A DNA stretch of 64,000 nucleotides from Desmodus rotundus. Lineage: Eukaryota; Chordata; Mammalia; Chiroptera; Phyllostomidae. The translations under genes and the position numbers were made by a program. The DNA is taken from contig NC_071391.1 in the NCBI RefSeq assembly GCF_022682495.2, forward strand, positions 43,367,998 through 43,431,997, read 5' to 3'. Below the pieces are notes generated by a model. It was not told the origin of the DNA. It searched no databases and saw only the letters and a list, made by a program, of their open reading frames with translations. Below are positions 12,485 to 25,087 of the stretch, in pieces; position 1 is the first letter of the stretch, and every line of letters begins with the position of its first letter.

Positions 12485-13954
12485 CAGTGAAACTTGGTTA
12501 TAGACACATTTTTTGCAGGAGTTGTCTTGCTTCCAGTGAGAGAAACTAACCTCCCTCATAGCATGTTGCCTACTTTCTAGAGAAACAGAAAAGCCATTCT
12601 TTAATTCCATATACAGCAGAGGGGAACTAGAGAGGAAATAGGAGGCACAGTTGAAACGGCACTCTCATATTCTTTTCATGATATTTTACTAGTCATTGTT
12701 GTACCTGTGGAGAATAACTAGTTTGTCCTCCAAATTCACATCAACTCAAAAGTTGGAAAAATAATACACACACACACATACACAAATTCTACTCTCAGTC
12801 CCACCTATACATAGCTCTAAAATTTAAGTCATCAAACATGTGGCCCAGTTTGGAAAGGCCATGGCCATCATCATTTGTACAGCTCTTCAGGCTGGTATCA
12901 CCAGATATTCTCCATAAAAAGAACATCTCTGAACAGCAGTATAATGTCAGTGCCGGCTGCCCCCCAGAGAAAGTTAATCATAACACCAGAAGTTACAAAG
13001 AGTCTACAGAGATTTCAGGAGTATTGCATTTCCTTACCCTAAAGTTCACATTCTACCTATGTTACATTAAAATAAAGACACTCTCACTTCAAAATATTTG
13101 CTTCACCTATATAGAAAACCATGCAGAAAATTTCCAAATAAAGAGTTCTGTACTTCTCATGTCTTTCTCCTCTTCAGTCTCTAAGGAAGAACTTGCTTAT
13201 TGCATTAAATTAACAAATATCTGTTAATTATATCTGTTAATCAGGATGTTAAGCATAAACAAGGTTGTGTGTATGTACGTTTGTATGTCTGTTAGCGAGT
13301 GTGAAATATCACTGGACTGGGATCGAGGTGAAGATGATGACTCAGCTAGTCTCATCAGCTGGTCTGATGGTTTGAGGTAATGATACATTCTTGCAAAGTA
13401 GAACTGAAAAAATTTTTTTTAAAAAAACAAAACAATTCTATGTGGGAAAAAAACCAGTAAGGGTAAAGGACTGAATAGCTGGTATTTGGATCCTAACTAA
13501 GCAATGCAATTAAGACATTTAGATACATCAAGAGACCATTATATAATTTCAGCAAAAAAGTGGTCTCTCCTAGAACTACAAAGTCTGACATGTTCCTGGA
13601 GGATGCTTTCCTGAGGAAGAGTTAACTAAATTGATAGCTGAAGGATGAGAATCCACTAAGGAGTGGAAGAGGGAATTGAGCAGAAAAAATATTTCTAGTT
13701 AACAGGAACCGGGGTACAAAGACAGTGACGGGATCATGTAGGCCCTTGTGGCTAATTTTAAGGGGTTTTATCTTCTTCCCAGAAACAATGGGAAGAAACG
13801 GTAGGATTTTATGCTGCAGTGTAGTAACACAATTGAATTTGCATTTCAAAAATGCCGCTCTGGCTGCACTGTCAAAAATGTCTTACAGGCAGCAAGTGCA
13901 TGTGTAGTTGGATTGTGTAGGTTATCACAGGGGTCCAGATTGAAGACAATGTTA
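12485..13954. other. Intergenic DNA, no gene recognised
   Basis: Contains a short CA tract near 12768 and a 129-codon frame at 12838-13227 with an ATG but no recognisable motif and no sign of conservation. I do not call it a gene. Confidence 0.5.
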
Positions 13955-14262
13955 TCTTTTTAAAATATATTTATTGATTATGCTATTACAGTTGTCCCAT
14001 TTTCCTCCCATCACTCCACTCCATCCTGCCCACCCCCTTTCCCACATTCCCCCCCTATAGTTCAAGTCCATGGGTCATACTTATAAGTTCTTTAGCTTCT
14101 ACATTTCCTATACTATTCTTAACCTCCCCCTGTCTATTTTCTGCCTACCATTTATGTTACTTGTTCCCTGTACCTTTCCCCCCTTTCTCCCCCGCCACTC
14201 CCCTGTTGATAACCCTCCATGTATCTTGTACTATGTTGTTAGTGACTGATCGGAGCAGGTCC
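13955..14262 (-). mobile_element. L1 3' end, antisense
   Basis: The plus strand shows 'atttattgattatgctattacagttg', the CT-rich 3' UTR complement and 'agttcaagtccatgggtca', as in other bat L1 ends here. It is 5' truncated. Confidence 0.8.
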
Positions 14263-14446
14263 GCTTTCTAAGTGTTTGATGGTATTAGTCTTCAGAAAGA
14301 GCCATCAAATCTATTATTTTCCCCTTCACAACTACTGAGTTAATTAAGACATGTATAACCTTTTATCTGAACTTTTTCTATAATTCTTTCCTGTTCACCA
14401 ATGGCCCTTCAGTGGTTTTCTTTTTAAATCATGTGACCTACCAATA

Positions 14447-14578
14447 CAGCATGGGGCAAAAGTAGGCTTACAGCTGTGAGTACACAAAACACAACGAGTT
14501 TAGTCTTATGTTATTGTTTATTAATTATTGTAGTGTTTTCCATGTGAACAACTGTAAACCTACTCTGCCCCCACCCTG
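14447..14578. mobile_element. 132-bp Tc1/mariner-like MITE (copy 1)
   Basis: Terminal inverted repeats: the left end reads 'cagcatggggcaaaagtagg', and the reverse complement of the right end reads 'cagggtgggggcagagtagg'. The TIRs continue into 'tttacag'-type sequence. A TA dinucleotide flanks both ends (14445-14446 and 14579-14580), the target duplication of Tc1/mariner elements. It is too short to code. A second copy lies at 27417-27545. Confidence 0.85.
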
Positions 14579-14580
14579 TA

Positions 14581-17500
14581 TAATACTATTAATAAAATAT
14601 GATCGAGAAGCGGTGATTCACACCCTTAGAAGAGGGGGTAAGGGACCCTGGGCAGACCTAGGGGAGAAGGACTGAGGACTCACGCATAGTTTGAAAAGTC
14701 CTCTGTTCACTCCTCAGGGTGGCATTTAGGATGGGCAGGGAGGTGGAGGTTATTTACCTGGTGGGATTTGTTATTTTGTAACTGCAAAAAAAAAAATTAA
14801 GTCCATGTATCAAGGACCTGAAATCACAGAGATTTTTCCATGTTCTGATAACTGCTCCCGATGACTTAGGTTTTCCTCCTTCTATATTCAGGATCACCTG
14901 CAAACTTTTCCACCACTACCACTCTCTGCCCCCATCTGTTATATTATAGAAGCTTCTGGTTATTAATCTTTAATTCATTTAACAAATATTTATATCTGCC
15001 AGATACTGCTCCAAATGCAAGCAAGCAGCACAGATTGAGCCGAATTTGTGAAGCCTACAGTCTAGCCAGTCATGCCAGTATTTGCTTTTTGGCCTCACAC
15101 AAGGTTTCCACTGTCATAATAATTCTCCCACTTTTTAACAGTCTTTCTAAGGAAACTTTTAAAAGGTGCTCTGGTATTCCGAACATATTACAAATTCAGA
15201 ATGATCCTGGTAAATACTCTTATTGTCATCAGCAAAAGACATTGTGTGTCTAGACCACTGCCTCTGCAGCAACCCCCATCGCTGTGACCGCCGCTGATGC
15301 AGTCACCTCACCTTTTGTCTGTTTACCCACACGTCCGTGTGTATTTTCTAAGTTTACCTTCAGCATAACTCTCTGAGATTCTCTCTCCCTCTCTCTTTCT
15401 GATCCTTTCTCTTCCCTTTCAGACACTCAATTCCCTGGGGTAAACTGAACTTCTCCCTGGGACTGGCTTTTATCCTGTGCAGCAGAATTGGATAAGCTGT
15501 TACCCAGGTTCCCAGGCTTCCTATGTCTCAACCCTTCTGTGTCCCATTTCTAAATAAACTGCAACTTTCTCTCACTAGGATGACTGTGCCCCGTGTAAGA
15601 AGTTCTCTGAAGTGTCAGAAATAGAAGGAAGTGAGGAAGAAAAGACGCCCTTTGTATCAGGGAAGAAAAGTTACACCATCGGTACTTTCCCTGGTATTTG
15701 CAAACAACATTCTTTATTCGTATTTTGTATTTACATATAGGTTCCTGGGTTTGTTTATACATTTATTTAGTGCAGTGAGCGTTGTGCTGTGTGCTTCTGT
15801 GTTAGTAATTGATATGTGGCCATGAAGCCAGTTATTGTCAACACAACTCCAATCTCTCTATTTTGCTGCATTACTTGGAGGGGCCCCATCTAAAGACTCT
15901 GGGTGAGTCCCAGGAGGTCCGTCTCCCCCATGAATCACTTTAGTTACTGTCACTATGCACTCTCTTCCAGCATAATCAGGAGCTGACTCACTTACTTCTG
16001 CCGGGCATCTGAGAAATCGTTTGTGAAGAGTTGGATACCACAGACTGCAACCTTTACGTGACTGAGTTCTCAATAGTCAGGGCCAAGGGGTTACACTGAA
16101 CTCACTCTAGTCCCCTGGGAAGAGCCTCCACACAGGGGGTTGTGTTCCTGGGCCTGGAGTAATGGGACAGAAAATTTCCATATCCCTGAGGATCAAGCTC
16201 TATGATTTCTGGTTAGAGATGCCTTCTGGTTATAGATGATTTAAAATTTGCATCTTCCAACAAGTATCCTCTCTATACAGGTCCCTGGAGTCTAGTCAGT
16301 GAGAGGCACAGTGACCAACATTTTAAAGCTCTCTGTGGTATCAGGTGAGCAGTATCTTTGAAAAGACAGACAGTGAGCATAGGGAAAGAACACTATAGGA
16401 AAAAACCAGTATTTCCTCAAAGTCAGCTCAGAAATGTATGTACATTTAGTAAATAGCAGAGCCAGAATTCTACCATAAGTTTCCAAACCCTGACTTATAT
16501 CTGTTCTAAGAATTACATCAGATGAACTTTTGGTAAGAATATAGTGCTTTGAACACTATACATAATGTTAATAGAAACATGAAAATAAATATATATTTAC
16601 ACAAAGGAAAGCAGCTCATCACGCATACTTAGAACATAACCATTTTGTCCACCTATTTGTTCTGTGACCTTGGCCGATTTAATTTGTTTTTCTGAGCCTT
16701 GGTTTTCTCAGAGGCAAAATGAGAAAAAAGTACTGACTTACGGGATTGTTTTAATGATACTAGGGGATGCTGCCTAGAAAGTGCTCAGCAACTGTTTATT
16801 TAAATTAATTAATAAATAAACATTGATTATTATTATAATTATTGTATAGCATTATCCCCGAAGTCAACATTTTGGGGTCAGATAACTTAAATTTAAATCC
16901 CTTTCCTGTGATTCAGAAGCTGAGTGATGTTAAACTTATGTCTTAACTTTTCTAAGGCTCGTGTTGCCCCTATAAATTCACAAGGGTAATGAAAATGACA
17001 ATTCACATTTCACGTGTTTTTCTCTCCCGATTAAGTGAGATAATGCATTTAACTAAAATAGCAACATTTGAAAATAGATTCAAGCTGTTATTAAAATGGG
17101 TAATACCTTTATCACTTATTTGAAATATTGACAGATGTTTTACCTTTGGTGTTGAATTTAAATAGAAAAATTAGTTACTTTTTAGTTCACTGGATTACTC
17201 ATTTTTTATTTTATTTTATTTATTTATTTTAAATACTTTTGATTTTTATTGTTGTTCAAGTTTAATTGTTCAAGAAATGTATTTAACTTCACCACTAGAT
17301 GTCAGTAATGCTAATATGCCAAGCAAACAGTCCTTAATTTGATATCCATCTACTAAGCTTCTGCCATAAGTTAGACAACACACTAACTGACTGTTTGATA
17401 CATGTAAGTCAAAATAATAAAAATTTGCTTGTCATTTTAGCATTTTATGTAGTAATGGTCAAATCTGTTACATTTCTTGAACAGATAATGAAAGCTCTCA

Positions 17501-17744
17501 TGTGAGCTACCAGGCTAGCTAACTGTAAGTTTTCAAGATATTTTACATACATATTTTATTTGTATAGCTCCAAAGTTAATAACCATTTTCAGTTCTGGAA
17601 GCTTTAATTTGTTTTATGATACATAAGTGTAAAAAAAAAAGTTAGTGCCTCTTCTTGTTTGTAATATTTTATATAAAATTTGAGATATCTGGATATACAT
17701 TTTTATATTAATGTTTTAGAATTTTGGTATTAATTAAAGCATTA
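14581..17744. other. Intergenic DNA, no gene recognised
   Basis: Mixed sequence with no receptor remnant. Near 15360-15570 a pyrimidine-rich tract followed by 'aataaactgcaactttctc' could be the end of an old LTR, but I cannot define its edges. A T-rich tetranucleotide tract lies at about 17203-17232. Confidence 0.45.
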
Positions 17745-17890
17745 TTTTTAATTTTTTTTATTGTTGTTCAAGTACAGTTGTCTCCATTTTCACCCCACCA
17801 TGCCTCCCACCCTCAAACCTACCCCCTTTGGCTTTGTCCATGTGTCCTTTATACATGTTCCTTGATGGCCCATCCCCTATTATCCCCTAG
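17745..17890 (-). mobile_element. Bat-type L1 3' end, antisense
   Basis: 'attgttgttcaagtacagttgtctcc' then 'ctttggctttgtccatgtgtcctttatacatgttcc', the reversed 3' end of the young bat L1 family. About 145 bp, strongly 5' truncated. Confidence 0.85.
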
Positions 17891-18830
17891 TTAAAGCTTT
17901 AGAAAGCTCAATGTTTTCCTTAATAACCTTAATTCTTATAAAACATATGACAGAATACTCCTGGCATATCAGTGTTTTCCTTCATGCCACTTTTGGCCTT
18001 AGAGAGAAAATACTAAAAAATTATGTGAGAATATATAGGAGTGCAAACATAGAACATGGGTGGCAATTACATGATTATTTCATTCCTTCTTTGAAAAAAA
18101 ATTTCAGTCTTTAAGGAAAATACACTAGAATTGATTTCAAGGTGTATTTCTCCACATGATTTTTTAAAAGTATCAGTATTATTTTGGATAACTCTTGAGC
18201 TGTCTAAACGGATAAAAAGAAATTCAAATTTCTTCTAAGGGACTCTGAGAACCAAAAGAGAGGCAGTACCTAATACTACAGATATAATCCTGAAGGAACA
18301 GTAGAGAATAGTAATTGAAAGGAGAACACATAAAAATCCTGGCCTTCAAGTATATGTTTAGAATTTTCCTCCAGTTCTTCATTTAGGTGGGCCAATGTGC
18401 TGGCTACCTCCGGTTTGCCTGTCCAGGACCACCCCACCCTCTGTGTCCTGGGGGACTCACAGTGTGCATGGATAGTCTCCCTTGCCCTTTGGCATTCACT
18501 TGGTTTCAGAAGATTGAAACTACCAAGAGGAGGGTAGGAAGGAAAAAAAGTCAGGATATTTATTCTTGTTTCCACTTGCTCTGTGCTTACAGATGGCCTG
18601 CTGGTCACCATTGTCTGGGTCAGTCTTTCAAAATAAATCCCAACTCCTGCATGTAAGAGTCTTCACAATGCTAAGTATCTAGTCCCTTCTCTTCAGGCCA
18701 AGGAGTTGTAAATATCTATCACTGTGGCTTCCCTACACTGTGCCTATCATTTGTTATAACTTAAGGGGCTTACCTTCTTTGCCACTATTTTTCCAAAACT
18801 TTGACTAATGTAGCCAATAAGGAGTTGCCT
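17891..18830. other. Intergenic DNA, nothing recognised
   Basis: A GC-richer patch at about 18385-18520 may be an old repeat that I cannot name. No receptor sequence. Confidence 0.45.
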
Positions 18831-18970
18831 TTTCCATGTGTCCTTCATACATGTTCTTTGACAAAGCCAAAGGGTGTAGGTATGAGGGTGGGAGGCAGGG
18901 ATGAGTGGGGGAGGGTGGGCATTGTAGGGGGAAAATGGGGACAACTGTATTGAACAACAATAAAAAATTA
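18831..18970 (+). mobile_element. Bat-type L1 3' end with a short 5' inversion
   Basis: The first about 30 bases read as antisense L1 ('ccatgtgtccttcatacatgttc'), then from about 18860 the same family continues in sense ('acaaagccaaagggtgtagg' through 'acaactgtattgaacaacaataaaaaatt'). An inverted 5' end is the usual product of twin priming during L1 integration. Confidence 0.75.
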
Positions 18971-21024
18971 TCATCATTAATATTAATAGCTGCTTAATAA
19001 TGTTGATTAATAAATAATTTAGCAGTTCAAAAAAAAGAAGCTTTACCTTTTCCTGCAGATTCTCCTATTTAAACTTAATTGTAATTTATGTATAATATAC
19101 CATAAATGATACAACATGCTTACACAAACATATGTGTATATTTACATATGCATGTTAATATATATAACTTATGTATAATTTTATTGGTGTTAGTGTTTAC
19201 TTTTGTTATAGGCAGTTTTATCTTTGAACTTCCATTTCTCAAAGGCTTTTGAACTACACTCAAATATATCTCAAAGTAGCTAATATTGTAGTATTAGGAA
19301 AGACATACGCACTTTGCAAAAGATTTAAAAATGGCTAATAAGTATTGAAACCAAAATCAATATTACTTGTCATCATAAAAATGAAAATTAAAACTATAAT
19401 GAGATAATGATATGATGAGGTAGCTGAAATTGATAATGGAAAAATTAGAACTTTCATATTTTGTTCATAAGGTATAAAATCATGAAACCACTTTGGAAAA
19501 GTGTTGGAAAAATTTTTAAATTTAAACTTGGCACCTGGAAAATGGAAGGACCTGTAAGCAACTGGAATTTTTATAAGTTTTACCAGGATAATATTAAGGT
19601 TCTGACTAAATATTATGAGTTGTGGATTAATTAACCAATTGAGTGGATCAACATTGGAACAGAGTCAAAAAGACATTACATCTGGATTAAACTTCATGAA
19701 AGTTTATTTCTTTAAGTTATACCGAGTATGTGTTGGTGGGTAACATAATGTTAGAGATAAACAGCACTAGTATCCAATGAGCTAGCCTGGTTCTCACGTT
19801 CTGTAAAGTACCCTGTGATTCACAAAGGGACACCAATGAGAAGGAGTATCTGGGAGAGTGGGAGAGGTTTATGGAAAATGACATTGTTTTAGAACATTTA
19901 ATCTAATAAAATATAATTAACTCTGGAGTCACTGTATTTTTATCTTGTCACCATTTCCTCCATTATTTTTATCTTTTGCATATATGTGTTTTCTTCCCAT
20001 ATATATTTGCTATTAAGCATGTACGTAAATGCATTTAATATTCTCATACACAATAAATAAATACCCTATTTACCATAATATTTAGCATGTTTGTATTACA
20101 CATACACATAGCTTTATATATAAATCAGTACTCAGACCACATACAGATTATTTCTAGAACTTTGTGGCCATGCTTCAGATCCAGGAAAGCATTACTTTGA
20201 TTCATTCCACAAGAGAAAAATGGGAAGTTAGAAATTGGGCATTCAGAAACCAAATAAATGTAAAAATGATGGAAGGATCAGCCCTACCACTGTGTTTTGT
20301 GCCTGGGACAAGTATTTCTGTGGAATCACTGACTATGTGACTAAAAAATGGATTACAAAATTCATGGTTCTATGCGATATATAATAATTTATTAATGAAG
20401 ACTTAGGACTAATGGGTAGAAAACAATTAATTATATATTTGACTGTCATCTAATCACTGCACATAAAGATTCTTTCTAGTGTTCAGGCACTTTCTTCTTT
20501 TCTGTTTAGTTTCATGAAGTATCTATTTATGCTTTTTTATTGTCAAAGTAGGCCATTTCTGGACATTTCAATTCTTCTGCTACAATAAAGGTACTTGCAC
20601 TGTTACTACTGTCAGTGCTGCCAGTTTTTGGAACAATATAGATCATCTTGCCTCTAGCATTTCCAAATTCCATTTTATTTATTAGGTCAGTGTTCCATCA
20701 GGGTCAAAGCTGACATAAAGAGAAGACATATGGAGATATGGGGGGAGTTGATACCCTTTTCCACCAGCCATGCTATTCCCCAAACACTGCCGCCTCTAGA
20801 ATATCTTTCTTTTCTATTAGTCTTTTCCTTTTGTCCAGTTTCATGGGGGTGGGTGAGCAGAGAGGGCAGCAAAGATAACTTTGCTTTATCTCTCAACACT
20901 AAACCACTTTCAATATAAATGCAAAATCTGGCCACTACTATCCAATATAATAGAAAATTTAAGAGAGCTCAGATTAAATATGAGTAGTTTGTGAATATAT
21001 TTTCACAGTCTTTACACTGAACTA
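18971..21024. other. Intergenic DNA 3' of the OR52E4-like gene
   Basis: AT-rich, with several ATAT-type runs near 19110-19180 and 19985-20120. It would hold any 3' UTR of the minus-strand receptor upstream in coordinates, but I cannot choose a polyadenylation site. Confidence 0.4.
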
Positions 21025-21960
21025 TTATTTCTCTACAAATATTTTTATAACCCGCTCTCGGATCTGCTTGGTCCTGACTCCATAGATGACAGGATTAAGG
21101 GCAGGTGGGACAACCACGTATACATTAGCCAAAAGAATGTGGATATAGTGGGGAATGTTCCGACCAAAGCGGTGTGTCATAAAAGAAAAAAATGCTGGTG
21201 TGTAAAAGCACAGCATGACGCAGACATGCGAACCACAGGTATTGAGAGCCTTTAGTCGGGCTTCCTGAGAGGGAAGGCGGAAAACAGCTTGGAGAATAAG
21301 CATATAAGAAGAGGCAATCAGGATCACATCTACAATAATATTAGAAATAACCATAAGCCCATAGATAATGTTGACCTTGATGGGTGCACAGGCCAACCTG
21401 GCAAGACCCATGTGCTCACAGTATGTGTGAGGGATGATGTAGTGTCCGCAGAAGGGCAGCCTCAGAATGAGAAACACAAATGGAGTCACAAGAAGCAAAT
21501 TTCTTCCAACAACAACAGAGAGTAGGATGCTGATGGTTTTATTGGTGAGGATCACTGTGTACTGGAGCGGTTTGCAGATGGCAACAAAACGGTCATAAGC
21601 CATGGCCACCAGTAGAACAGTCTCCATGCCTGTAAACATGTGGATAAAGAACATCTGAGCTAGGCAGCTTCCAAAGCTGATTTCTTGGAGGTTGAACCAG
21701 AAGATGCCCAACATTTTGGGGATTGTGGATGTGGAGAGACCCAGGTCAAGCACAGACAACATGACCAAGAAGTAGAACATGGGCTGGTGGAGACTGTGTT
21801 CAGTCTTGATCACAAAGAGAATGGTGATGTTTCCCACAAAGGCTATCAGGTACACAACACAGAATGGGAAAGCAATCCATATATGTATAGTTTCTAGGCC
21901 TGGTATTCCCAGTAGGAGAAAGAAGAGAGGGTGGAACTGGGTGTCATTGATAGAAGGCAT
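21025..21960 (-). CDS. Olfactory receptor, class I, OR52E4-like, intact
   Basis: Seven-transmembrane odorant receptor of 311 residues, the normal length for the family. It would act at the cilia of olfactory neurons and signal through G-olf. N-glycosylation site NDT at residues 5-7. TM1 holds GN at 43-44. Then come '[10 protein letters not shown]' (TM2), '[10 protein letters not shown]' at 120-129 (the DRY motif reads DRF), the loop-2 cysteines in '[16 protein letters not shown]', '[12 protein letters not shown]' (TM6) and '[17 protein letters not shown]' (TM7 and tail). The conserved TM3 Cys 99 is present. The start is the ATG at 21960, preceding the usual short N-terminus. The N-terminus (MPSIND) and whole frame fit human OR52E4 as I remember it; an orthologue call needs a tree. 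Single-exon coding region, no lesion. Its 5' side faces the plus-strand OR52E6/E8-like group. Confidence 0.93.
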   Translation of the reverse strand: MPSINDTQFHPLFFLLLGIPGLETIHIWIAFPFCVVYLIAFVGNITILFVIKTEHSLHQPMFYFLVMLSVLDLGLSTSTIPKMLGIFWFNLQEISFGSCLAQMFFIHMFTGMETVLLVAMAYDRFVAICKPLQYTVILTNKTISILLSVVVGRNLLLVTPFVFLILRLPFCGHYIIPHTYCEHMGLARLACAPIKVNIIYGLMVISNIIVDVILIASSYMLILQAVFRLPSQEARLKALNTCGSHVCVMLCFYTPAFFSFMTHRFGRNIPHYIHILLANVYVVVPPALNPVIYGVRTKQIRERVIKIFVEK

Positions 21961-22376
21961 TCTCTTAGCAAGTGTTATTAAATTCCTGTTAAGGAATAGG
22001 ATCTTGCTTTAAGATCTTTTCTTGTCAAGGTCCTGGAAAGATAGAAAGACCTCAAATCAGTATGCTGGAGATGATGGACGAAGCGATTAATTTTAAAACA
22101 TTAGATATTCTTTTCTTATAGAGGATAATTGACCAACTTTCTCAAGGTAAGTTATTGTTGTGAGCCTCATCATAGGCAATATTGTCCATGACTTATCTTT
22201 TTGTGATATGAGATATTTGAAGGAACTGAGAATATTTTAAAAGTAGGGTATATTTACATTTTCTGGCATTTCCTTTCATTCCTTTTCCAAGTGTCCACTT
22301 GGTTAATTTTGGGAATGTACTATACACAGTTGTTCTCAAAGTGCACTCTGGAGTTAAAGGAATCCTGAGTCTATAT
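21961..22376. other. 5' flank of the OR52E4-like gene
   Basis: Likely holds the intron end and 5' untranslated sequence of the minus-strand receptor. I see no decisive promoter element. Confidence 0.35.
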
Positions 22377-22593
22377 CACAGGTGGCAAACACAAGGCCCA
22401 CAGCAGCAGAATCCGGCCCGCCACCTTGTTTCTACCCAGCCCGCCACCTTGTTTCTACCCAGCCACACCGCCGAACTCTCGCTTAACTGTTAAGGAGTAG
22501 TTACATTGATACAGTCCAAAAATTACATTCCGCCCTTTGAAGGCAACCGCGAGGCTGATGTGGTCCTCAGTGAAGATGAGTTTGATACCTCTG
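22377..22593. mobile_element. Non-autonomous hAT element (217 bp)
   Basis: Imperfect terminal inverted repeats: 'cacaggtggcaaac' on the left, 'cagaggtatcaaac' as the reverse complement of the right end. Adjacent 8-base flanks 'gtctatat' and 'ctctaaat' match at 6 of 8 positions, as expected for a diverged hAT 8-bp duplication. The body is GC-rich. A 23-bp segment is repeated in tandem at 22417-22439 and 22440-22462. No coding capacity. Confidence 0.8.
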
Positions 22594-23255
22594 CTCTAAA
22601 TGAAAGTATTTGACTTATACCATTCCGTGTTTTGATATAATATAAATGTAGGGATCTGACTCATGGATCTGATACAGACACATGATAGAAGGGAGGTCAC
22701 TATTTTTGATGCTTCTAATCTTATAAAATGGATTGGCTTTTAATCCCATATCTTAAGGCTTCTGTTTTTTCTGTGATTTTCTGATGTTCTTTCAGTAAAT
22801 TGCCCTTGGCTTATCAGCTAATTCATGTTCATCTTTATTACAACCTATAACATACAAAATATACAATAAATACAACCTATAACATACGATAGTTAACATA
22901 CAAAAATCACACCCATGTTCTGAAATTGCATTTACCTTCAGGTATCAGGAGACCAAATATCTAGCAAATTTAAGTGACACTGAAATTAAAATTTTGTTAA
23001 TAAATTTTCCCTAGTTACTGAAATAATAAAGAAAATTATTTTAATTTTTTTGTGTTCCTGGGGTGTTGCACTATGCAGCATCTAACATGGCGTGACTTCA
23101 TTTCTGCATTTTCCTATTGTCTACAAACAGAAATGTTGCTATTGAGAGGAAGGAACTAGGGGATATTCATTTTAATACCCTCAACACTGCCATATAAATA
23201 TATGATGCCCAGTTTTTTATAATTTAATTATTGAATAGAATCAGGATTTGTATAA

Positions 23256-23310
23256 GTGTGTGTTTATGTGTGCATATGTGTATATGAGTGTGTGTGTGTG
23301 TGTGTGTGTA
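23256..23310. repeat. (TG)n microsatellite with flanking purine tract
   Basis: TG/TATG runs with about ten uninterrupted GT units near 23290-23310, followed by an A/G-rich stretch to about 23360. Confidence 0.85.
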
Positions 23311-25049
23311 GAAGGAGAAAGGGGAAGGGAAAGAGGGGGGGAGAGATGGAGAAAGATTTTATTATGTATGTGGTTGCACGTAACTTTGCCAGGTAGTTGT
23401 TGCACAATAAAAAGGCCCAGGCAAGGGAGTTAATAATCCCTTTTTCTACACAAGAAGAAAAGGAGAATCTCTTGCACCCAAAGAAGCTGAAGAGAAGATT
23501 GCCAACGTGGAGGAAGAAGACCATGCTTGCTAGTGTTGAGGGGAGGATGCCAAGGATGAGAATTCAGAGCGTTTGTAGAAATTTACTTGGAAGAGTCTGA
23601 GAAAACAGGATGACGTATCATGAGATATACAGTACAGAGTCAGCCTCACCCTTGATGTGGCCGTATTATCAACACACATTTCCTTCATTAGCTGAGGGAA
23701 ATGTTTCCAGTGTGTTGGCCGAGGGCACTCTTTTCTGACAGTAGAGTTCAAATCCAACAAGACACCCACCCTGTCAGTTTTGGTTAGAATGCTTCATTTC
23801 TTGCTGCAGGCACCTTGGTGCTATAAACAATGGCAGAGAGTGTGGGGCCAATAAGCTCAAGGATCATTCCTGGAGGGCATGGAAATAGTTTACCTTTCTC
23901 TAGATATGCACATTGAGGAAGAGCTCAACCCCAGGGTTCATTTCAAGAGCTCAGTTGATAATAGGTATCTTTACCCTTTAGTACTCACCAACACTCAATT
24001 CATTAGTTGTGATTTTTCTTTTACTTACTAACTCTTGTCCCCACTGATTCTAATAGTTCAGTATTTATGTGGACTTTGAAACCATTGAAACATGTCTAAA
24101 AATCTTGCTATACCATCTACCAGCTGAAGACCTTTGGACAAATTCCTTACTTTTCTAAGTCACTTTTTTTTTCTATAAAATTGGGCTAATAAATTTTACC
24201 TAATATGCCCCATTTAATGACAAATAAAACCAATGCATGTAAAGGACTAGCTCATGATGTGTACTCAATAAATAATAGTTATTTACTTTATTAGTCATTC
24301 CCCAAATTTTATTTTTCTGTTATCCCCAAACAATGAAAAATTTCACAAATAACTTACTTAATCTTACAATCTAAAGAGTACATTATTTCTAAATAACTCA
24401 TGGAGGCTACAAGGTGAGATGAAGAAGCAGTGGGTGGCAACAGAATATTCCAAAGTAAATGAGTAGCCAGGGCTTCACATTTGGACTTATTTCTAGGGTT
24501 CTCTGGATGTATACATAAATCAGTGCAGCTCAGTTCAAAAGTATACCATGGCCTCTCATTCTTACAGATTTCTCAGGCTTGATAGGATTAAGCCATTGAT
24601 GGGAATGGGTATGTTCTTTCAGGCACTGTCATGACTGGGCCACCGGATAAGACTGGTATTCCAACAAAAAGGCTTGAGTGTGTTTCCATAAAGTAATAGG
24701 TACACAGCAGGCCAAATTAGAACTTGACATCTAAACTTACCAGCATAATGTAAGAGAAAAAAATACGATAGTAATGCAGACCAAATGTAGCATATGTACA
24801 TCATTTTCTTTGGATAAGTCACACCTCCGCTCCCAACCTCCAACATACGGCAGTGACCTGTAGTAGTCTTCTCCCTCAGATGAACCACAGCAAGCCTAGT
24901 TACTGGGTCTGGTTCCCTGCCAACAATCTGCTAGCCAGAACAATCTCCACTCCTTAGTGACAGCAGAGGTGGTTATACTACTATAAGGCTATTTGTGGGA
25001 AAGCCATGAAGGATACACTAAGTGAGCTGTTAGTGTGTGTGCATGTGTG

Positions 25050-25052
<3 letters not shown>

Positions 25053-25084
<32 letters not shown>
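25053..25084. repeat. (GA)n microsatellite
   Basis: Sixteen uninterrupted GA units after a short TGTG tract. Confidence 0.95.

Positions 25085-25087
<3 letters not shown>

Noticed and set aside
12838..13227. 129-codon open frame on the plus strand
   Set aside because: No recognisable domain, composition of random AT-rich DNA, no splice or promoter support.
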